A stretch of 64,000 nucleotides of DNA, from positions 30,966,494 through 31,030,493 of the forward strand of contig OY804575.1 of NCBI GenBank assembly GCA_963680875.1, written 5' to 3'. Shown here piece after piece: positions 11,217 through 23,630 of this stretch. This stretch comes from Bathymodiolus brooksi (taxonomy: Eukaryota; Mollusca; Bivalvia; Mytilida; Modiolidae). The position numbers were made by a program, and so were the translations under genes. Numbering within the stretch: the first letter of the stretch is position 1; each line of letters starts with the position of its first letter. The notes under the pieces were generated by a model. It was not told where the DNA came from, did no database searches, and worked only from the letters and a program-made list of their open reading frames with translations.

Positions 11217-11414
11217 CATACACTTTAACCTCACAAAGTTCAAGGATAGCCTCCTTTCGCTTGTGCCGTTTATTATAAATCACCACATTTCCTCCAGCAT
11301 AGTTACATGTTATATTATGTAGTGTGTTTGTACGACCTGCTTGTTGGTCATGAAAACACATCGTATATACAGAGGCAAGATCGATATCCCTTACACATAT
11401 ACATGGCCGCTCAC
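11217..11414 (-). CDS. F5/8C C-half exon, array unit 2
   Basis: A 198-bp open exon with GTAAGA donor, same structure as in unit 1. Differences include TNTLHNITC and AGGNVV in place of AGRYVV, and CEVKVYG at the end. Loss of Arg-Tyr in the GRYVV strand is unusual for the domain. The frame continues upstream of the proposed acceptor to an ATG at 11514. Confidence 0.52.
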
Positions 11415-12066
11415 CTTCCTTGCTTGGTGCAGACACTTCAATAAAGAGCGACGGGGTAAAGCTGGTTTTATATATCCAATCCTTCACTCTTAGTAACATG
11501 ATGCAGTCATGCATTTGAGAAATATTTCAATACTCATATACAACTGGACGAGCAGCGTTACTATGCCAAACGCCCAATTCTTGAACTATATACATAGGAT
11601 ATAATCTTTGTGACACAGACGTTGGCATATGCATAATATTAGTTTCATTAAAGAGAGCTGATACCATATTTCGTCATCTGTACGCAAGTGACAGAATCCA
11701 TTTCAACATGTTGTTGATATCATCCGAATTTTTTTTTAAGATAAGATTAGAGAATTCTTGATATACTAATTGAATTCGTTAAATAAAATGTGATCGAGTG
11801 GAAAAGACATGAGTGTGGGGTAAAGAATATATCAAGACTTGCTAACTGTTTGTTATTTACTACATTGTTTTTATACATTAGTACACACTCAATACTTTTC
11901 TGATTTTACATTGATATATCATAAATCTTTGATGTCATTATCAGATAAAAAACCTTTTGGAAGATATACTGAAACTGTTAATATCATGCTATTTGTTTGC
12001 GTGTTGTTTAAATTATTTCTTGTGAATAAAAAATACCACTAATTTATTACATACAATATGCTATAC

Positions 12067-12201
12067 CTTGTTTACATTTGTCACCTTTCCAACCAGGTTT
12101 ACAACCGTACTGACATTTACCAGATACCAAGGAACAAGCTTGCTGTTCACAATTACTGCATGTTTCGTTGCAGTTATTTCCGTAACTTCCTTGAGAACAT
12201 G
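12067..12201 (-). CDS. EGF-like exon (type B), array unit 2
   Basis: A 135-bp open exon in phase 1-1 encoding ACSQGSYGNNCNETC and, further on, CEQQACSLVSGKCQYGC. It ends KCKQ, where unit 1 has KCNQ. The sequence before the ATTAG acceptor has a TGA in frame, so this copy needs an upstream exon. Confidence 0.66.
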
Positions 12202-12408
12202 CTAATCATCCCAAAAATAATACAGAAAACAAACTTATTACTGGTAAACACTGTTGTTTTATAAACAAAATAATTGTTAGTCCCAAGGATATCTCCGTCA
12301 TGGTTTATTATTATATGATAATATAATAAACTATTTTCTTTTGTCATATTTAAGTTTGAAAAAGAAAAGATTTCACACATTTAATAAACAGTGAGTATTA
12401 AATCTTAC

Positions 12409-12606
12409 CATACACTTTAACCTCACAAAGTTCAAGGATAGCCTCCTTTCGCTTGTGCCGTTTATTATAAATCACCACATATCGTCCAGCATAGTTACAT
12501 GTTATATTCTGTAGTGTGCTGGGACGACCTGCTTGTTGGTCATGAAAACACATCGTATATACAGAGGCAAGATCGATATCCCTTACACATATACATGGCC
12601 GCTCAC
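12409..12606 (-). CDS. F5/8C C-half exon, array unit 3
   Basis: A 198-bp open exon with GTAAGA donor. It shares AGRPSTLQNITCNYAGRYVV with unit 1 but CEVKVYG with unit 2, so the units have exchanged sequence or diverged in a mosaic way. A TGA lies upstream of the acceptor, as in unit 1. Confidence 0.54.
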
Positions 12607-13260
12607 CTTCCTTGCTTGGTGCAGACACTTCAATAAAGAGTGACGGGGTAAAACTGTTTTTATATATCCAATCCTTCACTCATAGTAACATGATGCGGTC
12701 ATGCATTTGAGTAAAATGTCAATACTCATATATAACTGGGCGAGCAGCGTTACCATGACAAACGCCCAATTCTTGAACTATATACATAGGATATAATCTT
12801 CGTGACACAGACGTTGGCATATGCATAATATTAGTTTTATTAAAGAGAGCTGATACCATATTTAGTCATCAGTAAGCAAGTGACAGAATACATTTCAACA
12901 TGTTGTTGATATCATCCGAATTTTTTTTTAAGATAAGATTGGAGAATTCTTGATATACTAATTGAATTCGTTAAATAAAATGTGATCGAGTGGAAAAGAC
13001 ATGAGTGTGGGGTAAAGAATATATCAAGACTTGCTAACTGTTTGTTATTTACTACATTGTTTTTATACATTAGTACACACTCAATACTTTTTCTGATTTT
13101 ACATTGATATGTCATAAATCTTTGAATTCATCATCAGATAAAAACACCTTTTGGAAGATATACTGAAACTGTTAATATCATGCTATTTGTTTGCGTGTTG
13201 TTTAAATTATTTCTTGTGAATAAAAAATACCATTAATTTATTACATACAATATGCTATAC

Positions 13261-13395
13261 CTTGTTTACATTTGTCACCTTTCCAACCAGGTTTACAACC
13301 GTGCTGACATTTACCAGATACCAAGGAACAAGCTTGATGTTCACAATTACTGCATGTTTCATTGCAGTTATTTCCGTAACTTCCTTGAGAACATG
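13261..13395 (-). CDS. EGF-like exon (type B), array unit 3
   Basis: A 135-bp open exon, phase 1-1, as in unit 1 but with KCQHGC in the fifth-cysteine region where units 1 and 2 have KCQYGC. A TGA precedes the acceptor in frame. All eight cysteines are present. Confidence 0.66.
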
Positions 13396-13602
13396 CTAAT
13401 CATCCCAAAAATAATACAGAAAACAAACTTATTACTGGTAAACACTGTTGTTTTATAAACAATATAATTGTTAGTCCCGAGGATATCTCCGTCATGGTTT
13501 ATTATTATATGATAATATAATAAACTATTTTCTTTTGTCATATTTAAGTTTGAAAAAGAAAAGATTTCACACATTTAATAAACAGTGAGTATTAAATCTT
13601 AC

Positions 13603-13800
13603 CATACACTTTAACCTCACAAAGTTCAAGGATAGCCTCCTTTCGCTTGTGCCGTTTATTATAAATCACAACATTTCGTCCAGCATAGTTACATGTTATA
13701 TTATGTAGTGTGTTTGTACGACCTGCTTGTTGGTCATGAAAATACATCGTATATACAGAGGCAAGATCGATATCCCTTATACATATACATGGCCGCTCAC
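13603..13800 (-). CDS. F5/8C C-half exon, array unit 4
   Basis: A 198-bp open exon with GTAAGA donor. The cysteine in TMC of units 1-3 is replaced (TMYFHDQQ), which removes one of the domain's cysteines, and GRNVV replaces GRYVV. The frame continues upstream to an ATG at 13900, as in unit 2. Confidence 0.5.
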
Positions 13801-14455
13801 CTTCCTTGCTTGGTGCAGACACTTCAATAAAGAGCGACGGGGTAAAGCTGGTTTTATATATCCAATCCTTCACTCTTAGTAACATGATGCGGTCATGCAT
13901 TTGAGAAATATTTCAATACTCATATATAACTGGGCGAGCAGCGTTACTATGCCAAACGCCCAATTCTTGAACTATATGCATAGGATATAATCTTTGTGAC
14001 ACATACGTTGGCATATGCATAATATTAGTTTTATTAAAGAGAGCTGATACCATATTTCGTCATCTGTACGCAAGTGACAGAATACATTTCAACATGTTGT
14101 TGATATCATCCGAATTTTGTTTTTAAGATAAGATTAGAGAATTCTTGATATACTAATCGAATTCGTTAAATAAAATGTGATCGAGTGGAAAAGACATGAG
14201 TGTGGGGTAAAGAATATATCAAGACTTGCTAACTGTTTGTTATTTACTACATTGTTTTTATACATTAGTACACACTCAATACTTTTTCTGATTTTACATT
14301 GATATGTCATAAATCTTTGAATTGATCATCAGATAAAAAAACCTTTTTGAAGATATACTGAAACTGTTAATATCATGCTATTTGTTTGCGTGTTGTTTAA
14401 ATTATTTCTTGTGAATAAAAAATACCACTAATTTATTGCATACAATATGCTATAC

Positions 14456-14590
14456 CTTGTTTACATTTGTCACCTTTCCAACCAGGTTTACAACCGTACT
14501 GACATTTACCAGATACCAAGGAACAAGCTTGCTGTTCACAATTACTGCATGTTTCATTGCAGTTATTTCCGTAACTTCCATGAGAACATG
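14456..14590 (-). CDS. EGF-like exon (type B), array unit 4
   Basis: A 135-bp open exon, phase 1-1, encoding the same EGF-like unit with one change near the start (SHGSYGNNC). It is the first array exon met in the direction of transcription after the type A EGF exon at 17280-17411. Confidence 0.66.
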
Positions 14591-14649
14591 CTAATCATCC
14601 CAAAAATAAAACAGAAAAAAAACTTATTACTGGTAAACACTGTTGTTTT

Positions 14650-16249
14650 ATAAACAAAATATTTATTAGTCCCAAGGACATCTCCGTCATGGTTTATTGG
14701 ATATATTTACAACTAAAGTTTACAGTTCCTAAATAATGTAATCATGGTTCGTCCCCGTCATGTATAAGTGATCTTAGCCAATGTTGGCTATCCTGTTTTG
14801 GCCCTTTTGTTGTTCTTCCTCCCAAAGACTTTTTTAATCATTTAGCTTTCCAATCTTTTGTTCTTGAACGTACCTGATCAAGGTTATTCCAGATAAGTGT
14901 CGTGGCCTCTGAATATGATATCTACTTTTTATTAATATCATTTGATCGATACCACTACTGGTGGACTAGTAGTCACCGAATGTATCAGCCGTCCAGTAAT
15001 CGAGTAGTCAGAATTTAAAGATACCAAAGGGGTTAATCAAAATCCGCATATCGAAGAACAGAAAACACAATGACCAAAAGAAAAAGTACAAAAGAAAAAA
15101 CAACGATCTACAAAACATACACATAACACTAAAGATCGAGTAACACGAAACCTGTGATGAACTCAAGTTCTCCAGAGAAGTGTAAGCAGTTCCTGCTCCA
15201 CTAGTTAACTTAGTTAAAAATCCGGTGATAAGTCATGCATGTGTTTACGATAAGTGGAACATATCGTGGTCATTCGGACACGTATATTCCATATTGGTTA
15301 ACCAAATCATGGTGGCTCCGTAAAACTTTCGAAGTGATGACTTCAACTTAGCTAAGAGGAGCCCTTGGCTTAGTAGCTTCGTTGTTAGCAGCAACCCTCT
15401 ATCAAGGAAATTCTGATAGAAACCACAAGTTCTGGAATATCGTATCAACTGAGAGATATATACTATATATGCAGGAATGTTGCTACATGTAAATGGAAAG
15501 TTCACAATGGGAAAATTTCAATCATCTATATTGTCGTAAAGTTTCGTTCTTAACCGTCAATTCCGAGATGCAAGTCAAGGTATGAAGTAGATCTATCTGT
15601 GGTATCCTTTATTTCAAGCTCAATGGGATAGATGCGATCAACGAATTTATTATTAAATTTAAATTCCGCATCCCTCAGGCATAGTTGATCTTAGCGCTTT
15701 TGCTTATTCTGTTTTGACCCTTTTATTGTTCTAGCTTCAACGAATATCTTTTTAATTATTTGGCTTTCGAATCGTTTGATTTTGAGCGTACCTGGTGAAG
15801 GATATTCCATATAAACGTGTCGCCTGCACTAAATTGGATATCTAAGTTTTATTTCTAAATTAATGTATGTACCTTGATGTTTTTGTGTACTTCTGCACGA
15901 TAAAACAAATACAATCCTGTTCGGTAAATGAAGGAAAGTCAGAATGTTCCAAGACGTGATTAGAAGCCATGAATCAATAGAAAACGACGTAGCACAGAAT
16001 TTGGGTTTGCTACCTCTCTGCTAAGCACACATCATTAAGGAGTAAGAGCAAAGATAAGATGGCTCCGAATCAGGATAATGTGTCCGTGTGAAGCGACATG
16101 TCTACCGGCTGACTATTTTTCAGTAAGCTAGCACTACAAAACCACCTAAATGTGCTGGTCTACTACAAGGCAGATATAATCATCATTTTATCGAAATGTA
16201 ACTCGTTCTCACTATCATATAGTTAAACAACCAGCAACCACTCACTTAA
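14650..16249. repeat. Segmental block Q, copy 2
   Basis: Collinear with 2880-4688 and 44600-46030; contains families A (14745-15010; second partial copy 15680-15850) and M (15010-15660). No exon is seen. It keeps the empty TTAA site (16246-16249) that the copy at 4.7 kb has lost to a transposon. Confidence 0.8.
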
Positions 16250-17279
16250 GATATAAAGGATTTTTATGTAGTATCCTTTATCAAAGTTGATTAAGTAGAT
16301 GCGATCTCTAGAGTCATTTAACTGTGAATACTGCAATGATGGAACATCTTCTAGGTAAAAGGAGGTGAATGTAAATAATTGAGCTACTTTTTCCCTAATG
16401 TTGTAGTGTAGGAGACAATGAATGAATAATGCTTCTTACGACAAACAGGTCAGCTAAAAGGGGAGCACATCTAGTACCTATTGGAATGATTATAATATAT
16501 TGATTAATAATTGAGTCAGAACTAGTAAGTTAAGGGCTGCCTTATTATTCACATCTATTGAATTATCACTAAGATATGATGATCAACACAGACGGACTCT
16601 TTAGACTTTATATGAATGAAATAGTTCTACAATTTAGTTGTATATATCTATACTACACCTTAATTGTGAGGAATTGTATGTGATCATTCATAGTCTTGGG
16701 TGGATTTCGGGGATATAAATACATATCCAATGGCTATAGAAGCGCTAAATATTTTATTGCACGATCATTGTGGCCCCTTCATGCAATTCGGCGATATCAA
16801 GTACTTAGTTATCTTCATATCATCAACAACAACAACAATCATGAAAATGTCAAATATGCAGCGACCAACATCGTCAATAAGATGATTATTTTAGAAAATC
16901 TGAATGGTTTCGGGACAACATGTTTTAAGATTTTGTTTACTCTATATATGTCCGAGTTTCGGCATATGCCTTGAGGAATGTGATCAATTTACTGTATCAT
17001 GCAACTTACCACCGTATAAAATAAAATAAAATAACACTATTCATTTCTATGATAAATACGCTTATTATGTTTCAACTGATGTATTAACAGCATGTCGGAA
17101 TCTGATAGACATCATTTGCTTTTGGTTAATTTTACGATTCGATTAATTACTTTAAATCAAATATGATCTTCTAAATGTTGGCTTTGAACACTGAAAAATT
17201 AAATATAGACTAAATAAATTTTCAAAATAATGTGCATTAAATTAATATTGGTATCTTGTATGACAACAACTACACTTAC

Positions 17280-17411
17280 TGTACGAGCAATTTTTTTCTT
17301 GATATCCCGGTGCACACACACAATTACCAGTCCATATGTCACAAGTTTTGTCAATACAGCGTGTAGAACAGTTATAGGCACATGCATGTCCATACTTTCC
17401 CGAGAGGCAAC
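17280..17411 (-). CDS. EGF-like exon (type A), locus 1 proximal copy
   Basis: A 132-bp open exon, phase 1-1, acceptor GATAG, donor GTAAGT. It encodes an EGF-like unit beginning GCLSGKYGHAC, continuing CDIWTGNCVCAPGYQ and ending KNC. It follows the F5/8C C-half exon (20031-20246) directly in transcription order, so the protein order is signal peptide, F5/8C, EGF. Confidence 0.74.
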
Positions 17412-17595
17412 CTATCAAAAGATAAACTTTCTATTTATTTGTTTGACAGCTAATTACAATTCTAATAAAATTGACTAATTTGCCTCTTCTTTATTACATT
17501 ATAATCAATGCCTAAAACATGTTAACTATATCGCAGTTTGCTTGATAGAAACAGAAATAAATACTTGAGAATCGTCAGGCCTTGTATCTCTTATA

Positions 17596-17748
17596 GGATT
17601 AAACACCGTTTTTGAGGAAATTATCTATGTATAAACTCCGGCAGCTCACACACAAACTGAATACAGTACGAAGGACTTTATGTAAAGTTTGTGAGTGAGT
17701 GCTGGAGTCTATACATACACAATGTCCTAAATACACAGTGTTTAATCC
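17596..17748. mobile_element. Foldback (MITE-like) element, copy 2
   Basis: Copy of the hairpin at 7934-8086, with more mismatches between arms (for example GGAGTCTATAC against GTATAAACTCC). It was present before the block was duplicated. Confidence 0.78.
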
Positions 17749-18911
17749 TTATAATTTTTATAATTCTTATTCCTGGACATCGTGTTTGCTTTCCACGCTA
17801 AATACTATTAAAGAAATACCCATGGATAGCCTCAATCAATGGACATACAATACACATACGATTGTAAGCTGAAAAAAATCCGCGAAATGTTATTCACGAC
17901 TTTGGAACAAAACCAACATGACGGCATTGACTTCCAGTTTGAAACGTAAAGATTAGACGTTATTTGGCTTCGTGTACGCTTCAAGATTGAAACAATTTAA
18001 CAAAAATAAGTTTCCAAGGTAAGTTTTATTTTTGTGTTTTGTTGTAAATATGACATGTATGATTTCACATTTTGAAGATGGCAGATCCTTCCAGCAGAAC
18101 TCCTTAGTATCATTGCACGTAGATTTATTCTCATGGAATGACCAGGGAAAAAGTAGTCTGGCAAACGGAAATATTGATTTATAAATTCCTTTCGAATGAC
18201 GTAGAATAAGTGACGATATCCAAATATCCAATCGGATTACGAGTTATTGATGAATTATTGTTAGAATAGAATTATTGCCTAGAAAAGACTATGTAGAAGA
18301 GTTATTGGTGTAATGCTTATTGTTAAATTTTGATGTCCTAGGACTTAAAACCATTTATTAGACATTGGAACATTCATTAAAATACAATTTAATCTTCATA
18401 TATCTCTATGCTGTTTCATGCCATATACGATCCTATTATTTTTAGTTTAATTTACCCATTACATATGTAAGTGTAAGTGTATAATATTACAAAGAAATAC
18501 AATTTTAAACTTAGTATCTTTCTTTTGTAGGCCAGTACACAGGTAAATGTGCTCCTAGAAGGTGTACAACAGCAATGCAAAAGTAAATTAAAAAGTGCAA
18601 TTATAGAATTATACAACTTTAGCTTTTTGATGAGGTCAATGTTTGCTTTTATCGACCAGAAAAAAAGTATATTTTGTGAGGACGAAATCCGATGCCAATA
18701 TGCTTTCATCGCTCGATAAAACATGCATTGACCAATGTAATAAAAGGTTATGCTGTTTCATGCCATATACGATCCTATTATTTTTAGTTTAATGTACCCA
18801 TTACATATTTAAGTGTAATTGTATAATATTACAAAGAAATACAATCTTAAATTTAGTATCTTTCTTTTGTTGGCCAGTACACAGGTAAATGTGCTTCTAG
18901 AAGGTGTACAA

Positions 18912-19094
18912 TAAGGGTAATAACAAATTTACCGAACTCCGAACAATCTTACAAAGGGAAAGTCATAACTCATAAGTATATAAACAGACAAAATCAGTCA
19001 ACAACCGGAAAATTGTGAAAACCGTAATGACCCTGACTTGGTACAGGCATTTCTAAAGAAATGGTGAGTTGAATCAGATTTTAAAGTGCCAAAC
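18912..19094 (+). mobile_element. Dispersed repeat family B (183 bp)
   Basis: Begins AAGGGTAATAACAAATTTAC and ends TTAAAGTGCCAAA. Other copies are at 39660-39845 and 54895-55035 (truncated). The tandem copy of the host sequence at 18555-18575 reads straight across the insertion point (GTGTACAA then CAGCAA), giving an internal empty site. I associate the motif GACTTGGTACAGGCATTTC with mussel repeats from memory. Confidence 0.75.
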
Positions 19095-20030
19095 AGCAAT
19101 ACAAAAGTAAATTAAAAAGGTGCAATTATATAATTATACAACTTTAGCCTGTTGATGAGGTCAATGTTTGCTTTTATCGACCAGTAAAAAAGTATATTGT
19201 GTGAGGACGAAGGCCAGTATGCGTTCATCACTCGATAAAACCTGCATTCACCAATGTAGAAAAGGTTACGTTGTTTTAATATGAAATCATATTATTTAAA
19301 AGTTTTAATTTGATAATCTCTGATATCATTCATATTCAAGAGAAGAAAAATGTTATAGAAAAGTACCATTAAATTTACAACATTTATAAAGCCTCAGTAA
19401 ATGTGGCTCTATTAGCGTTGTATGATACAACATTCACCAAAAGGTCATTGCACTTATTCTAAGTGGCAAATCGGATGCCGTATTTCATTATGTCAACAAT
19501 GCTTTTAACTGAAGTGTGGAAGAAAATTCGATTTTGGTCGAATTTCAGACAAGTATCAAATAAAAAACTAGGTTGGGGTGGTCATCGTTTTAGATTTCTG
19601 TGTTTTGTTTTGTTTTTTGTTTTTTTTTATTTTTATTTTTTTATTTTTGTTTTTTGGACATCACTATGCACAAACATACACCAAAAATAAAAAGACAAGA
19701 GCCCTCATACAAACAACTGGAGATAAAGACGAACCGAACATCGTTCTTATGCAAAAATCGTATCGGACATCACAGCACGGAACTGAGCACGTAAAAAGAT
19801 ATTATAGGACGACATAAAAAACTAAATAAATGAGCACCACGGACCCACACCAAAAATCCGGAGGTGAACTCAGTAACTCGCGAAGGGTAAGCAGTTGTTG
19901 CCTCTGATAAGATACCTGCCATGTTTGTAATATAGTATATGATATTATGATAAACTATTTTCTTTTGTCATATTGAAGTTTAGAAAGAAAAGATGTCCAA
20001 CAGTTTCAAACAGTCAATATTAAATCTTAC

Positions 20031-20246
20031 CATATACTTCAACCTCACAAAGTTCAAGGAAAGCCTGTGTCCTGTTCCGTTGATTATAAATCACTACATA
20101 TCGTCCATGATAGTCACATGTTATATTCTGTAGTGTGTTTGCATATCTATCTTGCTGGTCGTGATAGCACTGATGTCCCCTGTTTGGATGATGCTCATGA
20201 AATGTATCTGATATGTAGATATAAAAACCATCAAGCCTGTTCTCAT
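20031..20246 (-). CDS. F5/8C (FTP) C-half exon, locus 1
   Basis: A 216-bp open exon, phase 1-1, acceptor TTTTAG, donor GTAAGA. It encodes the second half of a fucolectin-like F5/8C domain: DENRLDGFYIYISDTF at the start, then GHQCYHDQQ, NTLQNITCDYHGRYVVIYN and LCEVEVYG at the end. Joined to the N-half exon (23424-23630) in phase 1 the junction reads R-x-D-x3-R, close to the R-x-D-x4-R/K part of the fucose site described for fucolectins. The likely role is carbohydrate binding outside the cell; this is family knowledge and untested here. Confidence 0.82.
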
Positions 20247-20249
20247 CTA

Positions 20250-23200
20250 AAATGAGAAGCAAATAACTAAATACATTGTGTATTAACATTATGTGTTTTA
20301 AGAGTTAGCATAGTAACTGTATCAACGTAAGAAGGGTTGTGAAAACTGGTAATTCACACTGCCACAAAATCAATAAACTCAGTGTTAACGGGAATATATA
20401 TAACTTTCCCAATTACTGAACTATTTTTTCAACTGCGTTTCAATTTTTAAGATTTCTAAAAGTTTTAGAATAATAGAAGTATACAGTTAGTGTATCCTAT
20501 GATATATCATTGAAAAATAAAATTACATAGCTGCACAGTACAATAAATTCTAATTTGTTAAACTTTATATTTATTACATTAAATTATGCGGCCATTACGA
20601 CTTTTTCATGACAATATTAAAACTTTTTGCTTTTTCGGCCTATAGAATAAGTCAGCAAAACGACAACGCGAATACCCCAAAAGCCCGCAACCAGTTTCCA
20701 TACCCTTTAGCATAATACAACAAACAGCAAAACTACAAAGCATATACATGAACACATAAAATGTCTTTGGGGAGTGGGGATAAGTGATTGTTTTTCTTTA
20801 TTAAAACAGATAGATATGAAAGAAAAAAACATGTGTGACATAATGAACATTTAATTTTTCTGTTGGGTTTCTACTTTACTTTATTATTGTGGAATAAAGT
20901 GTTTTCTGATTTCTGTTATATCACTATGATAACATACAAATAAATAATGAAATTCATTTCCTATTAAGCTACATATATACTTTTCACAAATTATATTTTG
21001 TTTTAGAATATATCAGATTTTTAATTTATATCTGTCGAAATCATCCGAATTTGCATATCCTACAGAACAATATATTTCACATAAAAAATCACCGGATATC
21101 TATGATGTAGTTTAATTTATAACGTATCTACAATTTAAATGTTGGGTTTCTCATGTACTTTGCTATTGTGGACTAAATTGTTTTCTGTTATATCACTATG
21201 ATACCATTCAAATACATAATGAAATTGATCACCTATTAAATTACATATACTGTTCACAAATTCTATTTTGTTTTATAATATTTCAGATTTTTAAATAATT
21301 TCTATCGAAATCATCCGAATTTGCAAATACTACAGAACAATATCTTTCACAAAAAAAATCACCGGATATATATGATGTAGTTATATTTATAATTTATCTA
21401 CAATTTAATTGGAAAAGAACATTTTTTTGAAGGGATTAAACTGTGAGCATTCAGGCCAGTTATAGAATATTCCAGTATTTTTTTTAATGTGACAGTACAT
21501 GTATATACCTTTGTCGACAAATATACAAATCAATTGTACTCGCCTCGAAATAGGAATGCATGTATATTTAGGAGATAGCTGTATTGCATTTGAAAATTTC
21601 ACGGCATCAATTGGAGATTTGATGGTCGGAAATTGAGTTTACTGGCGACGCATTAGCGGAGCTAGTAAACGGATATTTGCGACCATCAAATCGACAATTG
21701 ATGCCGTGAAATTTTCAAATACAATACAGTTATCTACATTCTAATGTAATCATGTGCAAGATGCGTATTGACACATTATGTTTTTGACAAGATAACGTAA
21801 GCGGTAATCAGCTAAAATTCTAAAAATACCTCACGATATTTCAACCGTGGAATTGATATCGTGAAATACACCATTAAATCAACAATTGATGCCGTGAAAT
21901 TTTCAAATACAATACAGTTCTCTCCATTCTAATGTAATCATGTGTATTGCCATATTATTGACAAGATGACGTAAGCGGTAATCGACTAAAATTCTAAAAA
22001 TATCTCATGATATTTCAACCGTGGAATTGATACCGTGAAAATTACAGTATTGTCCAATCACAATCCCAAGAATATTAAACAACTAAATTAGAAAGGCTAT
22101 GTATCTCCTTCCAATTCAGCTTACCTGTATATTTGGACATTTTGGATATTTTTTATATTTCTGTTAATCAGTGCTTTTTATTTAAATTTGATTTAATTAC
22201 ATATAAATGTATATCGGACGAAACTTTCCTCGGTGGAAATGTTGCTTCATGTTGCAGCTTTCTTCATATTCTGAAATAAATTTCCACTGATGATGGCCGA
22301 AAAAAACCAGCTGAAATGTCTTGACAAATGGAATACAGTATCTTCATAGTAAAATATAACAAACGGTTTTAGTTATATTTATATGTTCCGCAGGTATAGA
22401 ACATCACTATGAAAATTCTGAAAACATTTAAGTTTTTATCAATATCAAATAGTTAATTAATACCCGAATCCTTATCCAAGTGAATTCTGAAAGGAGGTTA
22501 CACAAATAATAACCATATGATATTTTGCGTGTTTATAAAGGATGATTTTTTTTCAAACACGCAATTGGAATGATAAAATCCCATTCTGCATTAATGACGC
22601 CTTTGCTCCATTAGGTTTATTTCGGAGAATTTTGTAACGTTCCTTCTAGCAGCTACCGTTAATTCCATCGCACCCTGTCCCTCCTAATATGGAGAAGACA
22701 TTTTGCTTTCATCATCTCCGTCCGTCACAACAGTTAGTACTCACAACTCCTTCTACATTTGAAGTGGAAGTGTTTTCTCAAAACTTTGCATGATACGCAA
22801 ATTAAATAGTTACGGAATTTATGCCATTTTTAAAGGAGTTATTGCCATCGAAAGTTTGTACTGCCCGCGCAACGTCCCCATCGTTTTAAATGAGAATTGA
22901 TCAAAACTTTGTCATGCTTGTTTTGAACTTGATGGAGATTACTTTATTGGTACCCGATTTGTATTGGACCAATCTTGAAGGAGATATTTCTCTTTTTATA
23001 CATCCCACTTGTCCTGTATTTAAATGAAATTTACACAAAACTGTGCATGCATGCATGCTTACTACCATATGAAGATTATCATATCGTTATCAACTTTTAT
23101 AGCACTAGCATTCCCCGTTTGATTTTGATAATTTCATCACAACGTTTGCACACGCAATTCATCTTATTTATTATTTAGGAATTCCTCAAAACTTCGCATG

Positions 23201-23420
23201 CTTCCTTATTACCATATGTAGATTTACATATCATTATCAGTTTGATCGACTCATTGTTTAAGAAGTCTTATTGCTTTTTTTAAAGGCAATCCTCATACAG
23301 TTTAAGTTAGATTTCGAAGACGAAAAATATGGCCATGCCAGACATTTAATTATATCAAAACTGTGTATTGCAAAAGCAGTGATACTATTGTAGATCGCGT
23401 GACACACATTCTATACTTAC
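20250..23420. other. Intron of locus 1, repeats only
   Basis: No exon is seen. It contains two tandem copies of about 280 bp (20858-21138 and 21139-21411, starting GTTGGGTTTCTAC/TCATG). It also holds the hairpin at 21573-21735 with its 188-bp direct repeat, and AT-rich dispersed sequence at 22600-23300 partly shared with 51950-52030 of locus 2. Confidence 0.6.
21573..21735. mobile_element. Foldback element with partial tandem copy
   Basis: Arms of about 68 bp carrying TTTGAAAATTTCACGGCATC pair as inverted repeats around a short loop. The right arm and its flank (from 21683) are repeated directly from 21871 to about 22045, so one arm is present three times. No coding sequence. Confidence 0.8.
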
Positions 23421-23423
23421 TAC

Positions 23424-23630
23424 CATCATTTCTATAGTATATTACAATATTATAAATATTGGCGGGTTGTCCAATATCAAGTCTCCACCATGCCTTCGTT
23501 TGACCTTCTGCAGTATGACCACAACTTCCTCCAGACCAGCTCTGATTTCTGTTTCCGTCTAAAGCCTTTGCTGCATTGAAACCTCGGTAACTACTGCTTT
23601 GTTTGGCAGTGCCCATTTCAGCTAAATTAT
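23424..23630 (-). CDS. F5/8C (FTP) N-half exon, locus 1
   Basis: A 207-bp open exon, phase 1-1, acceptor GACAG, donor GTAGTAAG. It encodes DNLAEMGTAKQSSSY, then AAKALDGN, a GSCGHT motif, WWRLDIG and the strand IYNIVIYYRND. The DGN, SC.HT and WWR.D elements are hallmarks of the fucolectin-tachylectin-type F5/8C domain; the His in SCGHT lies 28 residues before the Arg of YYRND, similar to the His and Arg that contact fucose in fucolectins. It follows a signal-peptide exon. The paralog at 52327-52532 is frameshifted. Confidence 0.85.

Larger units (their letters stand above)
9930..14700. repeat. Tandem array of four 1.19-kb exon-pair units
   Basis: Four direct repeats, about 9930-11118, 11119-12312, 12313-13506 and 13507-14700, are highly similar along both exons and introns. 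Equivalent exon ends fall at 10022, 11217, 12409 and 13603 (C-half F5/8C) and 10875, 12067, 13261 and 14456 (EGF), giving periods of 1192-1195 bp. Because both exons are symmetrical in phase 1, adding or losing a unit keeps the frame. Confidence 0.95.
16250..20000. repeat. Segmental block R, copy 2
   Basis: Collinear with 6594-9990. It carries the type A EGF exon 17280-17411 and the second foldback. Within it about 170 bp (18406-18575) is tandemly copied at 18745-18910. The break in the second copy is filled by a 183-bp dispersed repeat (family B). T-rich tract at 19600-19660. Remaining sequence is intron-like. Confidence 0.8.
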
